Below the pieces are notes generated by a model, which saw only the letters and a list, made by a program, of their open reading frames with translations, was not told the DNA's origin and searched no databases. This document shows, piece by piece, positions 51,714 through 60,698 of a DNA stretch of 64,000 nt; within the stretch, counting starts at the first letter, position 1, and every line of letters begins with the position of its first letter. The position numbers and the translations under genes were made by a program. The stretch is from Nitrobacter sp047149785 (lineage in GTDB: Bacteria; Pseudomonadota; Alphaproteobacteria; Rhizobiales; Xanthobacteraceae): positions 620,001 through 684,000 of the forward strand of contig NZ_BAAGBE010000001.1 of NCBI RefSeq assembly GCF_047149785.1. The letters run 5' to 3'.

Positions 51714-54700
51714 GTGCAGACCACGCTGCTCGGCTTGGCGATCACATTCATTATCGCGCTCGTCGCCGCGCTGGTCGGGCCCTATTTCATCGACTGGAAT
51801 CGCTTTCGATCCCAATTCGAAGCGGAAGCGACGCGCATGATCGGCGCGCCGGTGCGAGTCGACGGCGGACTTGACGTTCGCCTGCTGCCGTCGCCGTCCT
51901 TGCAGCTTCGTTCTGTGGTGGTCGGAGGGCCGAACGATCCCGGCAAGGTGCGCGCCGGCAGCCTCGCGGTCGAGTTCAGCCTGGGTTCGCTGATGCGAGG
52001 GGAATGGCGCGCGACCCAATTGACGATCAACGACCTGGGACTCGACCTCGGCCTCGACGCCGGCGGGCGGATCGATTGGCCTCTGTCGTCACGATCGCTC
52101 AATTCCGGCTCGTTTTCCATTGACCGGTTGAATCTCACGGGCCGTGTGGCGCTTCATGACGCGGCCGGCCGCACGCTTGAATTGAATGACATCGCTTTCA
52201 GCGGCGACGTGCGGTCGTCGGGAGCGTCGGTTCGCGGCGACGGCAATTTCGTGCTGTCGGGAACGCGCTATCCGTTTCGGATATCGTCCGGACATGCGGG
52301 CGATGGCAATGCCAGCCGTATTCATCTTGCGATCGATCCCGGAATGCGAGCGGCATCCATTGACCTCGATGGAACTTTGTCGCTCGATGATCGCGTGCCG
52401 CATTTCGATGGTTCGGTGACGCTGGCAGGCGCTGCCGAAGCGGTCGGTCAGAATTTTGCGGGCGACCTGTCTCAAAGACCATGGCGTCTGTCGGCCAGGA
52501 TCGAGGCCGATCCGAAGGGGGCGCGACTGGAGCAACTCGAGGCAAGCTACGGCGCCGGCGATGCTCCGCTCACGCTTGCGGGCGTTGGCGACGTTCGTTT
52601 CGGCGCGTCGCCGCGGATTCATGCCGAATTGTTCGCACGTCAGCTCGACGCCGACCACCTGCTTGCCAAGGATCAGGACGCGCCCGCGAAGATATTTCCG
52701 GTATTGCAAAACGATCTGACGAAAATTTCGCAACCTTGGCTTGCCGCTGAAATCGGGATCAGCGTGGACCGGATCATGTTGGGCGGCCGCCCGATACAAA
52801 ACTTTGGTGCTGACTTGCGCAGCGACGGCGCATCATGGGAGGTCAGCCGGCTGGAATTCCGTGCTCCCGGTGCAACGCAGGTGGTGCTTGACGGTCGGCT
52901 CGCGCAGCCCGGGCCATTGGCCCGGTTCAACGGTGCGCTCGACATTGAATCCTCCGAGCCGGATATTTTTGTCGCCTGGCTGCAAGGTCGCGGCGAAATC
53001 GTCCCTCAAGACCAAAAGCGGTTGCGGCTGCGGGGCAATTTGAACGTTGATCCGAGCCATGTGGCCCTCGACCAGCTCAAGGCCGACATCGAGGGCGGCA
53101 GCGTCGAGGGACGGCTGGCCTTTACCAATCCGACGGCAGGGAAGGGTGCGCGGATCGATGCTGAATTCAAAGCGGGGCGTCTCGATCTCGATGCGGCAAC
53201 GAGTCTGGTCCGCGCGACAGCGGGAGCGCAAGGCGATTGGCCGGATGAGGGACAGCTCTCGTTGAAATTCGATAGCGCGATGTCGGCGGGACGGGAATTG
53301 CGCCCGTTTATCGCCAAATTGAGCTATGGGCCCACGGCAATCTCGCTCGAGCAATTAAAAATCGGCTCGTCCGGTGGTCTCGCGATGGAAGGCTCCGGTA
53401 CGTTCGACCGCATCAATGCGAGCGGGCAGCTATCGTTGAATGCGACATCGGCGTCGGTTGCGCAGATGACGGGCCTGATTGCGCCCGTCGCTCCGACCGT
53501 CGCGGCGCGGCTCGATGCGATGCCGGCGGCCGCGGGAGCCGCGCAACTCCAACTCAAGGTCGCGGTCAATAAAAATCCTGCCGACGAGAACAAGGCGGAG
53601 GCCAGCGCCAAGCTCAACGTCGATCTGCCGCAACTGAAAGGCACGCTGTCACTGGCGGCGTCACCTTCGCTCGCGGCCGTGCGCACGGCCGATCTTGGTG
53701 CATTGGCACGGACCGAGGTGACGCTCCGGACGAAGCTGACGGCGGAGCGAGGCGGAGTCTTGCCGGTCTTGCTGGGTCTCGGCCGCGTGATCGCGGTTGG
53801 CGATGGCTCGGTGCTGAAGGCAACGGCGACGGGAGCATGGCATGCTCCGATCCGGTTGAGCGCGAAGATGTCGGGACCTGACCTGGACGCCGAAATAAAG
53901 GGTACGATGGAGCCCTGGTCATCGGACCGGAAGGCCGACCTCGATCTCGCGGCGCGTCGCGTCGATCTCGGACCGCTGCTGGATCTCAAGCCATCCGATC
54001 CGCGCGCCCGGAACGTCAGCCTGTCGTCGCACGTCACGCTGGCCGGCAGCAAGCTGGCTTTCCACGACCTCGATGGTTCGGCCGCGGGCGTCCGTATGCG
54101 CGGGCGCATAGCGGTGAATTTGGGCGAGGAAAGCGTCGTCGAGGGCGAGATCGGAATGGACACGCTCGATCTGGCATCGGCGTTTGGATTTCTTGTCGGC
54201 ACCGCGAGGCATGGTGCGGCTGAGCCGCTGGATATCGGTCTGCCGCAAGGTTGGCGTGGTCAGCTCGCATTTGAGGCCCTGCGCGGCACGCTGCCGGGAG
54301 GCATCGAGTTGCGTCCCGTTAGCGGCACTGTCAAAGCAGACGATCATTCCCTGTCGTTCGACGCGATGAAAGGGAAAATCGGAGATGGCGATGCCACGGC
54401 GCGTCTCGACATACGGCAAGCCGCTGACGGTGTCGCCTTGGATGCGGACGTTCAGCTCAGGAACGTCGACGGCGCGGCATTGCGTTACGGCGCGCTGGCG
54501 ATGCCTGGCGGCCGCATCTCGGCGCAGATCGCACTTGCGAGCCAGGGCCGCAGCGCGTCCGCGCTGGCCGGAGCGCTGTCCGGTAACGGTCTGGTCACGC
54601 TCGAGCACGCGCGCATTCCGGGACTCGACCCGCACGTATTCGACGCTGCGATCAATGTGGACAATGGCAGAGCATCGGACGCCAAGTTGCAGCAGATCGC

Positions 54701-55388
54701 GGAGCGGTCTCTGTCCGTGAATCCGCTGTCGGTCGCGTCAGTGCAAATTCCGTTCACCGTGCGCGACGGCCGCTTGCGTGTCAGCCCAACGGCTCTGGAG
54801 GGCGACGGAGCGCAAGCCATCGTCTCCGGCGGTTATGACGCCGTGGCGGATCAGGTCGATATCCGCGCCAGCCTTGCATCAACGTCGGTTGGGTCTGCAA
54901 ACGATCATCCGGAAGTTCGGATATTCGCGGCTGGACCGCCCGACGCGATTAACCGGACCGTCGACGTCACGGCGCTGTCCTCATGGCTCGCGGTGAGGGC
55001 GATCGATCGCGAAACCCGCAGGCTGGACTCCATCGAGCAAAGCATGGCGCCGCCGCCCGCCACGCCTCCCGCCGCCCCGCCGGTGGCGGCATCGCTTCCG
55101 GCCGAATCGTCAGAGGTTTCCGCTGAGCCGTCGGCGCCGGATAACGTACCCGTCGCCCATGCACCGGTCCCCAAGCGTGATCCTCGGCGGTCCCGCGCCA
55201 GATCCCGGACAGCCTTCCCGCTGCGCCCGGCGGTCCCGCCGCAAGCGTCCAATATACCCCTGCCGAGAGCGTCGGCGCGTCCGCCGGCGCCGATCGGGAT
55301 GCGGCCTGCGCCGATTCCAAAGCCGGTTCACCCGGGCTCGCCGCCGGGAAGCAGGCCGCCGGCATCAACCGCGCGGCCGGCTCTCTAG
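51714..55388 (+). CDS. AsmA-family envelope protein
   Basis: The protein has 1224 residues from GTG 51714 with an AAGGGGAG ribosome-binding site; the frame opens at 51612. One N-terminal transmembrane helix (LGLAITFIIALVAALVGPYF) is followed by the AsmA N-terminal signature IDWNRFRSQFEAEATRMIGA with LRLLP-like DVRLLPSPSLQLRSVVVGGP. Repetitive beta-rich sequence then runs across the periplasm, as in bridge-like lipid-transfer proteins (AsmA, TamB, YhdP). The C-terminal domain shows FTVRDGRLRVSPTALEGDGA, typical AsmA_2. The last ~130 residues are Pro/Ala/Arg-rich and probably disordered. A role in outer-membrane lipid homeostasis is expected from the family. Confidence 0.9.
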   Translation: MQTTLLGLAITFIIALVAALVGPYFIDWNRFRSQFEAEATRMIGAPVRVDGGLDVRLLPSPSLQLRSVVVGGPNDPGKVRAGSLAVEFSLGSLMRGEWRATQLTINDLGLDLGLDAGGRIDWPLSSRSLNSGSFSIDRLNLTGRVALHDAAGRTLELNDIAFSGDVRSSGASVRGDGNFVLSGTRYPFRISSGHAGDGNASRIHLAIDPGMRAASIDLDGTLSLDDRVPHFDGSVTLAGAAEAVGQNFAGDLSQRPWRLSARIEADPKGARLEQLEASYGAGDAPLTLAGVGDVRFGASPRIHAELFARQLDADHLLAKDQDAPAKIFPVLQNDLTKISQPWLAAEIGISVDRIMLGGRPIQNFGADLRSDGASWEVSRLEFRAPGATQVVLDGRLAQPGPLARFNGALDIESSEPDIFVAWLQGRGEIVPQDQKRLRLRGNLNVDPSHVALDQLKADIEGGSVEGRLAFTNPTAGKGARIDAEFKAGRLDLDAATSLVRATAGAQGDWPDEGQLSLKFDSAMSAGRELRPFIAKLSYGPTAISLEQLKIGSSGGLAMEGSGTFDRINASGQLSLNATSASVAQMTGLIAPVAPTVAARLDAMPAAAGAAQLQLKVAVNKNPADENKAEASAKLNVDLPQLKGTLSLAASPSLAAVRTADLGALARTEVTLRTKLTAERGGVLPVLLGLGRVIAVGDGSVLKATATGAWHAPIRLSAKMSGPDLDAEIKGTMEPWSSDRKADLDLAARRVDLGPLLDLKPSDPRARNVSLSSHVTLAGSKLAFHDLDGSAAGVRMRGRIAVNLGEESVVEGEIGMDTLDLASAFGFLVGTARHGAAEPLDIGLPQGWRGQLAFEALRGTLPGGIELRPVSGTVKADDHSLSFDAMKGKIGDGDATARLDIRQAADGVALDADVQLRNVDGAALRYGALAMPGGRISAQIALASQGRSASALAGALSGNGLVTLEHARIPGLDPHVFDAAINVDNGRASDAKLQQIAERSLSVNPLSVASVQIPFTVRDGRLRVSPTALEGDGAQAIVSGGYDAVADQVDIRASLASTSVGSANDHPEVRIFAAGPPDAINRTVDVTALSSWLAVRAIDRETRRLDSIEQSMAPPPATPPAAPPVAASLPAESSEVSAEPSAPDNVPVAHAPVPKRDPRRSRARSRTAFPLRPAVPPQASNIPLPRASARPPAPIGMRPAPIPKPVHPGSPPGSRPPASTARPAL

Positions 55389-55489
55389 AGCCGTTCCGCT
55401 TCTGATGGAATCAGAAGCGGGGCTCGATGTTTTTTGATTTGACGCGTTTTCTTCACGCGAACTGGTAGCCACTTCGCTTGAAAACGCTC
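55387..55489. repeat. dispersed ~100-bp repeat, module C inverted (copy 4)
   Basis: The element begins at the last bases of the asmA-like gene: GAGCCGTTCCGCTTCTGATG, GAATCAGAAGCGGGGCTCG, TTTGACGCGTTTTCTTCACG, then CGAACTGGTAGCCACTTCGC to GAAAACGCT. It sits between two converging genes. Confidence 0.85.
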
Positions 55490-55531
55490 CAGGAACGGTT
55501 CCGATTACATGGAAATCCGCGCTTCGGCATC

Positions 55532-55688
55532 ATGCGCGGCATAGCCGTTCGAAGAACGGCTCCGCTCGCCCATAGCCGTTCGAAGAACGGCGTCGCTTCC
55601 GCTCGCCCATAGCCGTTCGAAGAACGGCGTCGCTTTCGCTCGCCCATAGCCGTTTGAAGAACGGCGTCGCTTTCGCTCGCCTATGGTC
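55532..55688. repeat. tandem ~37-bp repeat, four units, each with a palindrome
   Basis: The unit ATAGCCGTTCGAAGAACGGC plus a GTCGCTTTCGCTCGCCC spacer begins at 55541, 55572, 55609 and 55646. The first unit is 31 bp because it lacks GTCGCT; the other two intervals are 37 bp. Each contains GCCGTTC-GAA-GAACGGC. The array is bordered by GCGCGGCATAG on the left and CTATGGTCCCGCGC on the right, an inverted pair, so the whole block is a larger palindrome. Spacers are near-identical, unlike CRISPR. Confidence 0.85.
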
Positions 55689-55699
55689 CCGCGCATCCA

Positions 55700-55750
55700 T
55701 CTTCTCTAGAAGCGTGATGGATTGCCGGGTCAAGCCCGGCAATGACGGAT
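55700..55750. repeat. palindromic intergenic element
   Basis: ATTGCCGGGTCAAGCCCGGCAATGACGG contains the inverted pair TTGCCGGG / CCCGGCAA. It directly follows the tandem array. It is the plainest copy in the window of the GTCATTG-bordered palindrome class. Confidence 0.7.
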
Positions 55751-55892
55751 AATCGAGATGCTTCCGTCAAAGTGTCATAACTGCATTGGATCAGGCTCTG
55801 GCTCGCAAAGGCGTTTCGAGCGAAGCAACGTCACGTAGAAGGATGCGGCTGGAGGAAATCCCGGGGTTATGAATTTCTCTGCAAGGCTGCAG

Positions 55893-56216
55893 CTATTCCG
55901 GACCGGGCGGTACAAACCGCGTCGACGGCATCTGACGTTCGCCGATGAGCATCGTGCTCGCCGCCCGGGTGCGGAAATGCTCGAGCACGTAGAGACGGAT
56001 CGCCGAGGACAGATTGCTGGTTTTGCGATTGGTATCGATCGAGGCGATTTGCGTGGAAAGAGTCATGCCCCGCCTTATGGCGATGTCTTTCAGGCTCGTC
56101 CAGAACGCGTCTTCAAGACTCACGCTGGTCTTGTGGCCGCCGACGACCACCGATCGTTTAACGACGGCGTATTCGCGTTCGTCGCCGCTTTGATCGTTTC
56201 GCATGATTGACTCCAT
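55893..56216 (-). CDS. ribbon-helix-helix protein (RHH_4 type), paralogue 1
   Basis: The protein has 107 residues from ATG 56216 (ATG 56204 is alternative). The core VVKRSVVVGGHKTSVSLEDA, FWTSLKDIAIRRGMTLSTQI and NLSSAIRLYVLEHFR is a ribbon-helix-helix domain: the beta strand (RSVVV) contacts DNA and two helices follow. It is closely similar to the RHH protein at 56526, so the two arose by duplication. The C-terminal ~20 residues (MLIGERQMPSTRFVPPGPE) are unique. A small dimeric transcription factor or antitoxin-like protein is expected, but no toxin gene is adjacent. Confidence 0.85.
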   Translation of the reverse strand: MESIMRNDQSGDEREYAVVKRSVVVGGHKTSVSLEDAFWTSLKDIAIRRGMTLSTQIASIDTNRKTSNLSSAIRLYVLEHFRTRAASTMLIGERQMPSTRFVPPGPE

Positions 56217-56525
56217 CTGGTGTTCTGGAGAAAGCCGTTACCATCGGCACGCGATGATATCTCGCCTGACGCCTGTCCGGTACGAGACATGGTGCTGCGA
56301 ACCATCGGAGACCGCGTTTGCAGGTGATCTTCGGTAGTCCAATTCGGATCGGCGCCGCGGATCGTCGGAGTGCAGGTGCATCGTAAGTGATAAGGCCGCG
56401 CAGCGGTATTCGGTAAACAACCTAAGTGAAGTCCACCATCGTGAAACTCACTATCGTGGCTCTGGCGTGAGCGGACATGTGGACGGGATTTGCGGGCCGA
56501 GATGCGCCGCCGGATCTCTCTCTCT

Positions 56526-56780
56526 TTATCCGGCGTTGGCGTTGGTTTCGGATCCCGGAGCTGTCGCGCGGCTTCGAAAGTAGTCAAGGACGAAAAGGCG
56601 GATGGCCGAGGAGAGATTGCCCTGTTGACGGTTGCTGTCGATTTCGCCCACCAACTCGGACAGCGTCATGTCCCGAAGGCTCGAAATTTCTTTCATTCCG
56701 TTCCAGAACGCTTCCTCGAGGCTCACGCTGGTTTTATGGCCGGCCACCACGATCGATCGTTTCACCACCGGCGACTTCAT
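56526..56780 (-). CDS. ribbon-helix-helix protein (RHH_4 type), paralogue 2
   Basis: The protein has 84 residues from ATG 56780, whose ATGA overlaps the stop of the DUF4169 gene. Sequence: SPVVKRSIVVAGHKTSVSLE, EAFWNGMKEISSLRDMTLSE and NLSSAIRLFVLDYFRSRA. The domain matches paralogue 1 almost residue for residue in the strand and second helix. The coupled DUF4169-RHH pair downstream of fumC is a conserved alphaproteobacterial arrangement as far as I recall. Regulatory target unknown; autoregulation is likely by analogy. Confidence 0.88.
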   Translation of the reverse strand: MKSPVVKRSIVVAGHKTSVSLEEAFWNGMKEISSLRDMTLSELVGEIDSNRQQGNLSSAIRLFVLDYFRSRATAPGSETNANAG

Positions 56781-56965
56781 GATGCGTCCTCGGCGTCGAT
56801 GCGATGCTGATCGAGCAGACGTTTTTCCTGTACCCGACGCTGTTCCATGAGATCGCGCTCGGCTTTCGAGCGGCCGAAGCGTGCCCGATTGGCTTCGGCA
56901 GTCGCAGCCATGCGTTCCCGCATGGCGCGTTTCCTGCGCTTGTTCAGATTGACCACATCCCCCAT
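56777..56965 (-). CDS. DUF4169 family protein
   Basis: The protein has 62 residues from ATG 56965; ATG 56980 is an in-frame alternative. It is highly charged and helical: MGDVVNLNKRRKRAMRERMA, TAEANRARFGRSKAERDLME then RLLDQHRIDAEDAS. The VNLxxxRK start and ANRARFGRSKAERDLE block define DUF4169. It overlaps the downstream RHH gene by ATGA, so the two are translationally coupled. It is about 230 bp downstream of fumC on the same strand. Function unknown. Confidence 0.88.
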   Translation of the reverse strand: MGDVVNLNKRRKRAMRERMAATAEANRARFGRSKAERDLMEQRRVQEKRLLDQHRIDAEDAS

Positions 56966-57192
56966 GACCCATTCCGCCATCTTAAAAACGCTGGGAGCGC
57001 GTACCTGCAAAGGTCAAAAATACATTCCGCTCAGCGCGAGCGGCTATTAGATTTTAGTGCTGTATCATGATGCATCGCAACAGGGATAGAAAATATTCTT
57101 CAAGCTTCCTGACGATGTGAAATATAATTATTCTTAATCCAATGTTTTTAGAACGTTCGTTTCGCGCGGTGGCGCCCGGCCCATGGTTCGGG

Positions 57193-58602
57193 TTATCCGG
57201 GCCGCGTCATTTTGAGGGGCTGCACCAGGCGGTCGAACTCCGCGGCCGTGACGAAGCCGAGCCGCTGAGCCTCCTCCTTCAGGGTCGTTCCGCGAGCGTG
57301 GGCGGCTTTGGCGACTTTTGCGGCGTTGTCGTAGCCGATCCTCGGCGCCAGAGCCGTAACCAGCATCAGCGAGCGTTGCATCAGTTCGCGAATCCGCTGC
57401 TCGTCGGCGCGAATGCCGTCGATGCAGTGCTCTGTGAACGACCTGACGACGTCGGCGAGCAACCGAATGGAATTGATCATGCAGTCCGCCAGAACCGGCC
57501 TGTAGACATTGAGTTCGAAATGCCCCTGGCTGCCGGCGACGGTCACGGTCGTGTGGTTCCCGAACACCCGGCAGCAAACCATGGTCATCGCTTCGCACTG
57601 GGTCGGGTTGACCTTCCCCGGCATGATCGACGATCCAGGCTCGTTTTCGGGAAGGATCAGTTCTCCGAGGCCGGAACGCGGCCCCGAGCCCAGCAGGCGG
57701 ATGTCATTCGCGATCTTGAACAGGCCGGTTGCGACCGCGTTGATCGCCCCGTGAACGAAAACATAGGCGTCATTGGAAGCCAGCGCCTCGAATTTGTTGG
57801 GCGCGCTGGTGAATGGAAGTTTCGTCAGCGTCGCCGCGTGCTTGGCAAACAGTTTCGCAAATCTCGGCTTGGAGTTCAGTCCGGTGCCCACGGCGGTTCC
57901 GCCTTGCGCCAGTGGATAGAGGTCCGTGAGCGCGGTGCGCAGTCGCGCGAGGCCGCTCTCGACTTGCGCTGCATAGCCTGAGAACTCCTGGCCGAGCGTC
58001 AGCGGCGTCGCGTCCTGGGTGTGGGTCCGGCCGATCTTGACGATATCGGCGAATGCCTTTTCCTTTTTGCGTAAAGCCTTGAGCAGGACGGTGAGGGCGG
58101 GAACGAGATCCGATGCGATACCTTGCGCGGCCGCGATGTGCATGGCTGTCGGAAACGAGTCGTTCGACGACTGGCTCATGTTGACGTGGTCGTTGGGATG
58201 AACAGGCTTTTTGGCGCCGAGTTCGCCGCCGAGCAGTTCGTTGGCGCGGTTGGCGATCACCTCGTTGAGGTTCATGTTGGTCTGCGTGCCGGAGCCGGTT
58301 TGCCAGACCACAAGCGGAAAATGATCGTCCAGTTTGCCGTCGATCACTTCACGCGCGGCCCGAATGATTGCGCTGGCGCGCCGCCGGTCGAGCAGGCCGA
58401 GTTCGCGATTGGTCTGCGCCGCGGCGAGTTTGACGATGCCGAGCGCCCGAATGAGCGGCATCGGCATGCGATCGTGCCCGATTCGGAAGTTTCGGCGGCT
58501 GCGCTCGGTCTGAGCGCCCCAGTAGCGGTCGCCTTGAACTTCGATGGGGCCGAAGCTGTCGGTTTCCGTGCGCGTTCTTGTTCTGCGTGATGACGAAACC
58601 AT
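57193..58602 (-). CDS. fumC: class II fumarate hydratase
   Basis: This TCA-cycle enzyme adds water to fumarate to form malate. The 469-residue protein has the class II blocks GPIEVQGDRYWGAQTERSRR, GSGTQTNMNLNEVIANRANE, VHPNDHVNMSQSSNDSFPTA, and the superfamily signature GSSIMPGKVNPTQCEAMTM. The first ~12 residues (SSSRRTRTRTETD) are a short basic extension. It is oxygen-stable and iron-free by family. It lies between sspB (same strand, 90 bp upstream) and the DUF4169/RHH pair. Confidence 0.97.
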   Translation of the reverse strand: MVSSSRRTRTRTETDSFGPIEVQGDRYWGAQTERSRRNFRIGHDRMPMPLIRALGIVKLAAAQTNRELGLLDRRRASAIIRAAREVIDGKLDDHFPLVVWQTGSGTQTNMNLNEVIANRANELLGGELGAKKPVHPNDHVNMSQSSNDSFPTAMHIAAAQGIASDLVPALTVLLKALRKKEKAFADIVKIGRTHTQDATPLTLGQEFSGYAAQVESGLARLRTALTDLYPLAQGGTAVGTGLNSKPRFAKLFAKHAATLTKLPFTSAPNKFEALASNDAYVFVHGAINAVATGLFKIANDIRLLGSGPRSGLGELILPENEPGSSIMPGKVNPTQCEAMTMVCCRVFGNHTTVTVAGSQGHFELNVYRPVLADCMINSIRLLADVVRSFTEHCIDGIRADEQRIRELMQRSLMLVTALAPRIGYDNAAKVAKAAHARGTTLKEEAQRLGFVTAAEFDRLVQPLKMTRPG

Positions 58603-58692
58603 GGATCAAGACCGTTATGCTCGCTACGGCGACAGCAGACGCGCAGCCGCGCCGTTCGCGGCTTGGGACACCTCGTCAAAATACGACGCGGA

Positions 58693-59217
58693 CTACTTCT
58701 TGCGGAAGCGGTCCAGCCTGACAACCTCGGCGCCTTCGCCGGACTTGGGTCTGTCTTCGGTAGTAGCCGTGGCAGGTGGGGCGGACGGGGCGGGCAGCGT
58801 ATCGGGAGGGGCTGGGAAGTCGTCCGGGAGGGAGGGCGCCGCTGCTGCCGGGGCTTCGGTTTCGTCGGCCTCGAATTGCAGGCCGAACGGCGCCGATGGA
58901 TCGGCGAAGCTTTTGATGGCGCTGAACGGAACCACGAGGCGCTCGGGAATGCCGCCGAACGCCAGACCGACCTCGAAGCAATCCTCGCTCACCGCCAGGT
59001 CCCAGAACTGGTGTTGGAGAATGATGGTCATTTCTTCGGGGTATTGCGCCAGAAGGCGGGGCGACATCTTCACCCCGCCAGCTTTCGACAGGAAGGTGAT
59101 GACGAAATGATGCTCGCCCGGCAGCCCATGTTCGGCGGCATCCGTCAGCACGCGGCGAAGAACGCCGCGCAGCGCCTCGCTCGCCAGCAGATCGTATCGG
59201 ATATGATCGGTTGCCAT
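58693..59217 (-). CDS. sspB: SspB-like ClpXP adaptor
   Basis: The protein has 174 residues. The N-terminal ~110 form the substrate-binding Sm-like fold of alphaproteobacterial SspB: IRYDLLASEALRGVLRRVLT, HHFVITFLSKAGGVKMSPRL, EMTIILQHQFWDLAVSEDCF, and GGIPERLVVPFSAIKSFADP. A Pro/Ala-rich flexible linker follows (about residues 118-160). The C-terminal VVRLDRFRKK is the ClpX-binding XB tail. It delivers ssrA-tagged proteins to ClpXP. Its gene is directly downstream of ssrA on the same strand, an apt pairing of tag and tag reader. Confidence 0.94.
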   Translation of the reverse strand: MATDHIRYDLLASEALRGVLRRVLTDAAEHGLPGEHHFVITFLSKAGGVKMSPRLLAQYPEEMTIILQHQFWDLAVSEDCFEVGLAFGGIPERLVVPFSAIKSFADPSAPFGLQFEADETEAPAAAAPSLPDDFPAPPDTLPAPSAPPATATTEDRPKSGEGAEVVRLDRFRKK

Positions 59218-59361
59218 CCGTTGGCCTCACCCCTCCTAGAATCGGACAATCCCCATGCGAGCGTTTGAAGCCGACTCGCGCCGTCCACCGATGGTACTCC
59301 GGCGATCGCGCTAGGTCAGCAGCGGTCAAGCCGGGCTGGTGAAATTTTGTCGCTGCTCCGT

Positions 59362-59702
59362 TGAGCAGGCGGCGAACGGATGAAAGTGGAGGCTTCTGTT
59401 GCCAGGTGCCTCCGAACCCCGCCTGACGGAGCTTAACCCATCAGGACTTCAAAGTGGTTTTTCAAACTGCGTTACGCAGCCTGAGCAACCGGAGCATAGT
59501 TGTCGTTTGCAACTATTGCATAGCCCGATAACGGCGGAACCATACCGGGAAAAAGCGAGCCCTTTACGCCCTCGTCGATCCTATTTCGCCCCCGCCGGAA
59601 CCCGCATAGGCCACGCCGGGCTCTGGTGGAGGCGCCGGGTACCGCCCCCGGGTCCGAATGGTTTATTACGACGGCCATTTATTTCCATAGCCGGCGAACC
59701 GG
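59362..59702 (-). ncRNA. ssrA: two-piece (circularly permuted) tmRNA
   Basis: Read on the minus strand, the acceptor piece comes first and ends CGGACCCGGGGGCGGTACCC GGCGCCTCCACCA at 59624: T-arm, acceptor strand and CCA. After a ~30-base intervening segment the coding piece starts GGGGGCGAAATAGGATCGAC at 59593. GGGGGCG pairs over seven positions with CGCCTCC of the acceptor end, one pair being G-U. The resume codon GCA at 59510 opens the tag ANDNYAPVAQAA, with TAA at 59474-59472. A TATATT -10 element lies at 59710-59715. The 5' and 3' limits are estimated. Order acceptor-before-coding is the alphaproteobacterial permuted form. Confidence 0.95.
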
Positions 59703-59903
59703 CACGCACAATATAGTCTGCAAACGTTGACGAAAAAAGGTGCCTGACGGCACATTTGAGCGGAAATTTTGGCCTAATCCTGCAACGTTACGAGGCCAGT
59801 TGCAGCCCGGCGATGAGAGCTCATATTTGGGTATAATTGCGAAAGGCCGCTGTCGGAAAGACGGGCGGGGGCTAGATTCACCGGGCTCAACAGCACCAAC
59901 GCC

Positions 59904-60698
59904 ATGAACCAGTATCACGATCTGCTCGAACGCATACTTAGCGACGGTGCGGAAAAGCACGACCGTACCGGCACCGGAACGCTGTCCGTCTTCGGGCATC
60001 AGATGCGCTTCAATCTCGCATCGGGATTTCCGATGCTGACCACCAAGAAGCTTCCGCTCAAGTCCATCGTGCATGAGTTGCTCTGGTTCCTGAAGGGCGA
60101 CACCAATATCAAATACCTTAGGGATCATGGGGTCTCGATATGGGATGAATGGGCGGACGAAAATGGCGATCTCGGCCCGGTCTACGGCTCGCAGTGGCGC
60201 TCCTGGCCCGCGCCCGACGGCCGAAGCATCGACCAGATCGCCAATGTCATCGACCTGATCAAGCGCAATCCGGATTCGCGTCGGCTGATCGTCAGCGCGT
60301 GGAATCCGGCGGATGTCGACAAGATGGCGCTGCCGCCTTGCCACTGCCTGTTTCAATTCTATGTGGCCAACGGAAAATTGTCGTGCCAGCTCTATCAGCG
60401 CTCGGCGGACGTGTTTCTTGGCGTACCCTTCAACATCGCGTCCTATGCGTTGCTGACGATGATGGTCGCGCAGGTCACGGGGCTCGAGCCGGGAGACTTC
60501 GTGCACAGCCTCGGCGACGCGCATCTCTATTTGAATCACCTCGAGCAGGCGCGGCTTCAACTCACGCGACCGACGCGGCCGCTACCGACGATGACGATCA
60601 ATCCCGAGGTGAAGGACCTCTTCGCGTTCCGCTTCGAGGATTTCAAACTCGAGAACTACGATCCCCATCCGCACATCAAGGCCGAGGTCGCGGTGTGA
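59904..60698 (+). CDS. thyA: thymidylate synthase
   Basis: The enzyme methylates dUMP to dTMP using methylene-THF, giving DHF. The 264-residue protein has the standard blocks MNQYHDLLERILSDGAEKHD, the folate-site ELLWFLKGDTNIKYLRDHGV, the catalytic-cysteine segment ALPPCHCLFQFYVANGKLSC, and QRSADVFLGVPFNIASYALL. It ends DPHPHIKAEVAV. The stop overlaps the folA start as GTGA, so the two are coupled, which suits DHF recycling. About 200 bp upstream without a gene separates it from the divergent ssrA promoter. Confidence 0.98.
   Translation: MNQYHDLLERILSDGAEKHDRTGTGTLSVFGHQMRFNLASGFPMLTTKKLPLKSIVHELLWFLKGDTNIKYLRDHGVSIWDEWADENGDLGPVYGSQWRSWPAPDGRSIDQIANVIDLIKRNPDSRRLIVSAWNPADVDKMALPPCHCLFQFYVANGKLSCQLYQRSADVFLGVPFNIASYALLTMMVAQVTGLEPGDFVHSLGDAHLYLNHLEQARLQLTRPTRPLPTMTINPEVKDLFAFRFEDFKLENYDPHPHIKAEVAV

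Noticed and set aside
55532..55688. Tandem repeats as a CRISPR array
   Set aside because: The spacers are nearly identical, units are only 31-37 bp in total and no cas genes are near.
55453..55742. Small Arg-rich proteins in three frames
   Set aside because: They are translations of the tandem DNA repeat, not genes.
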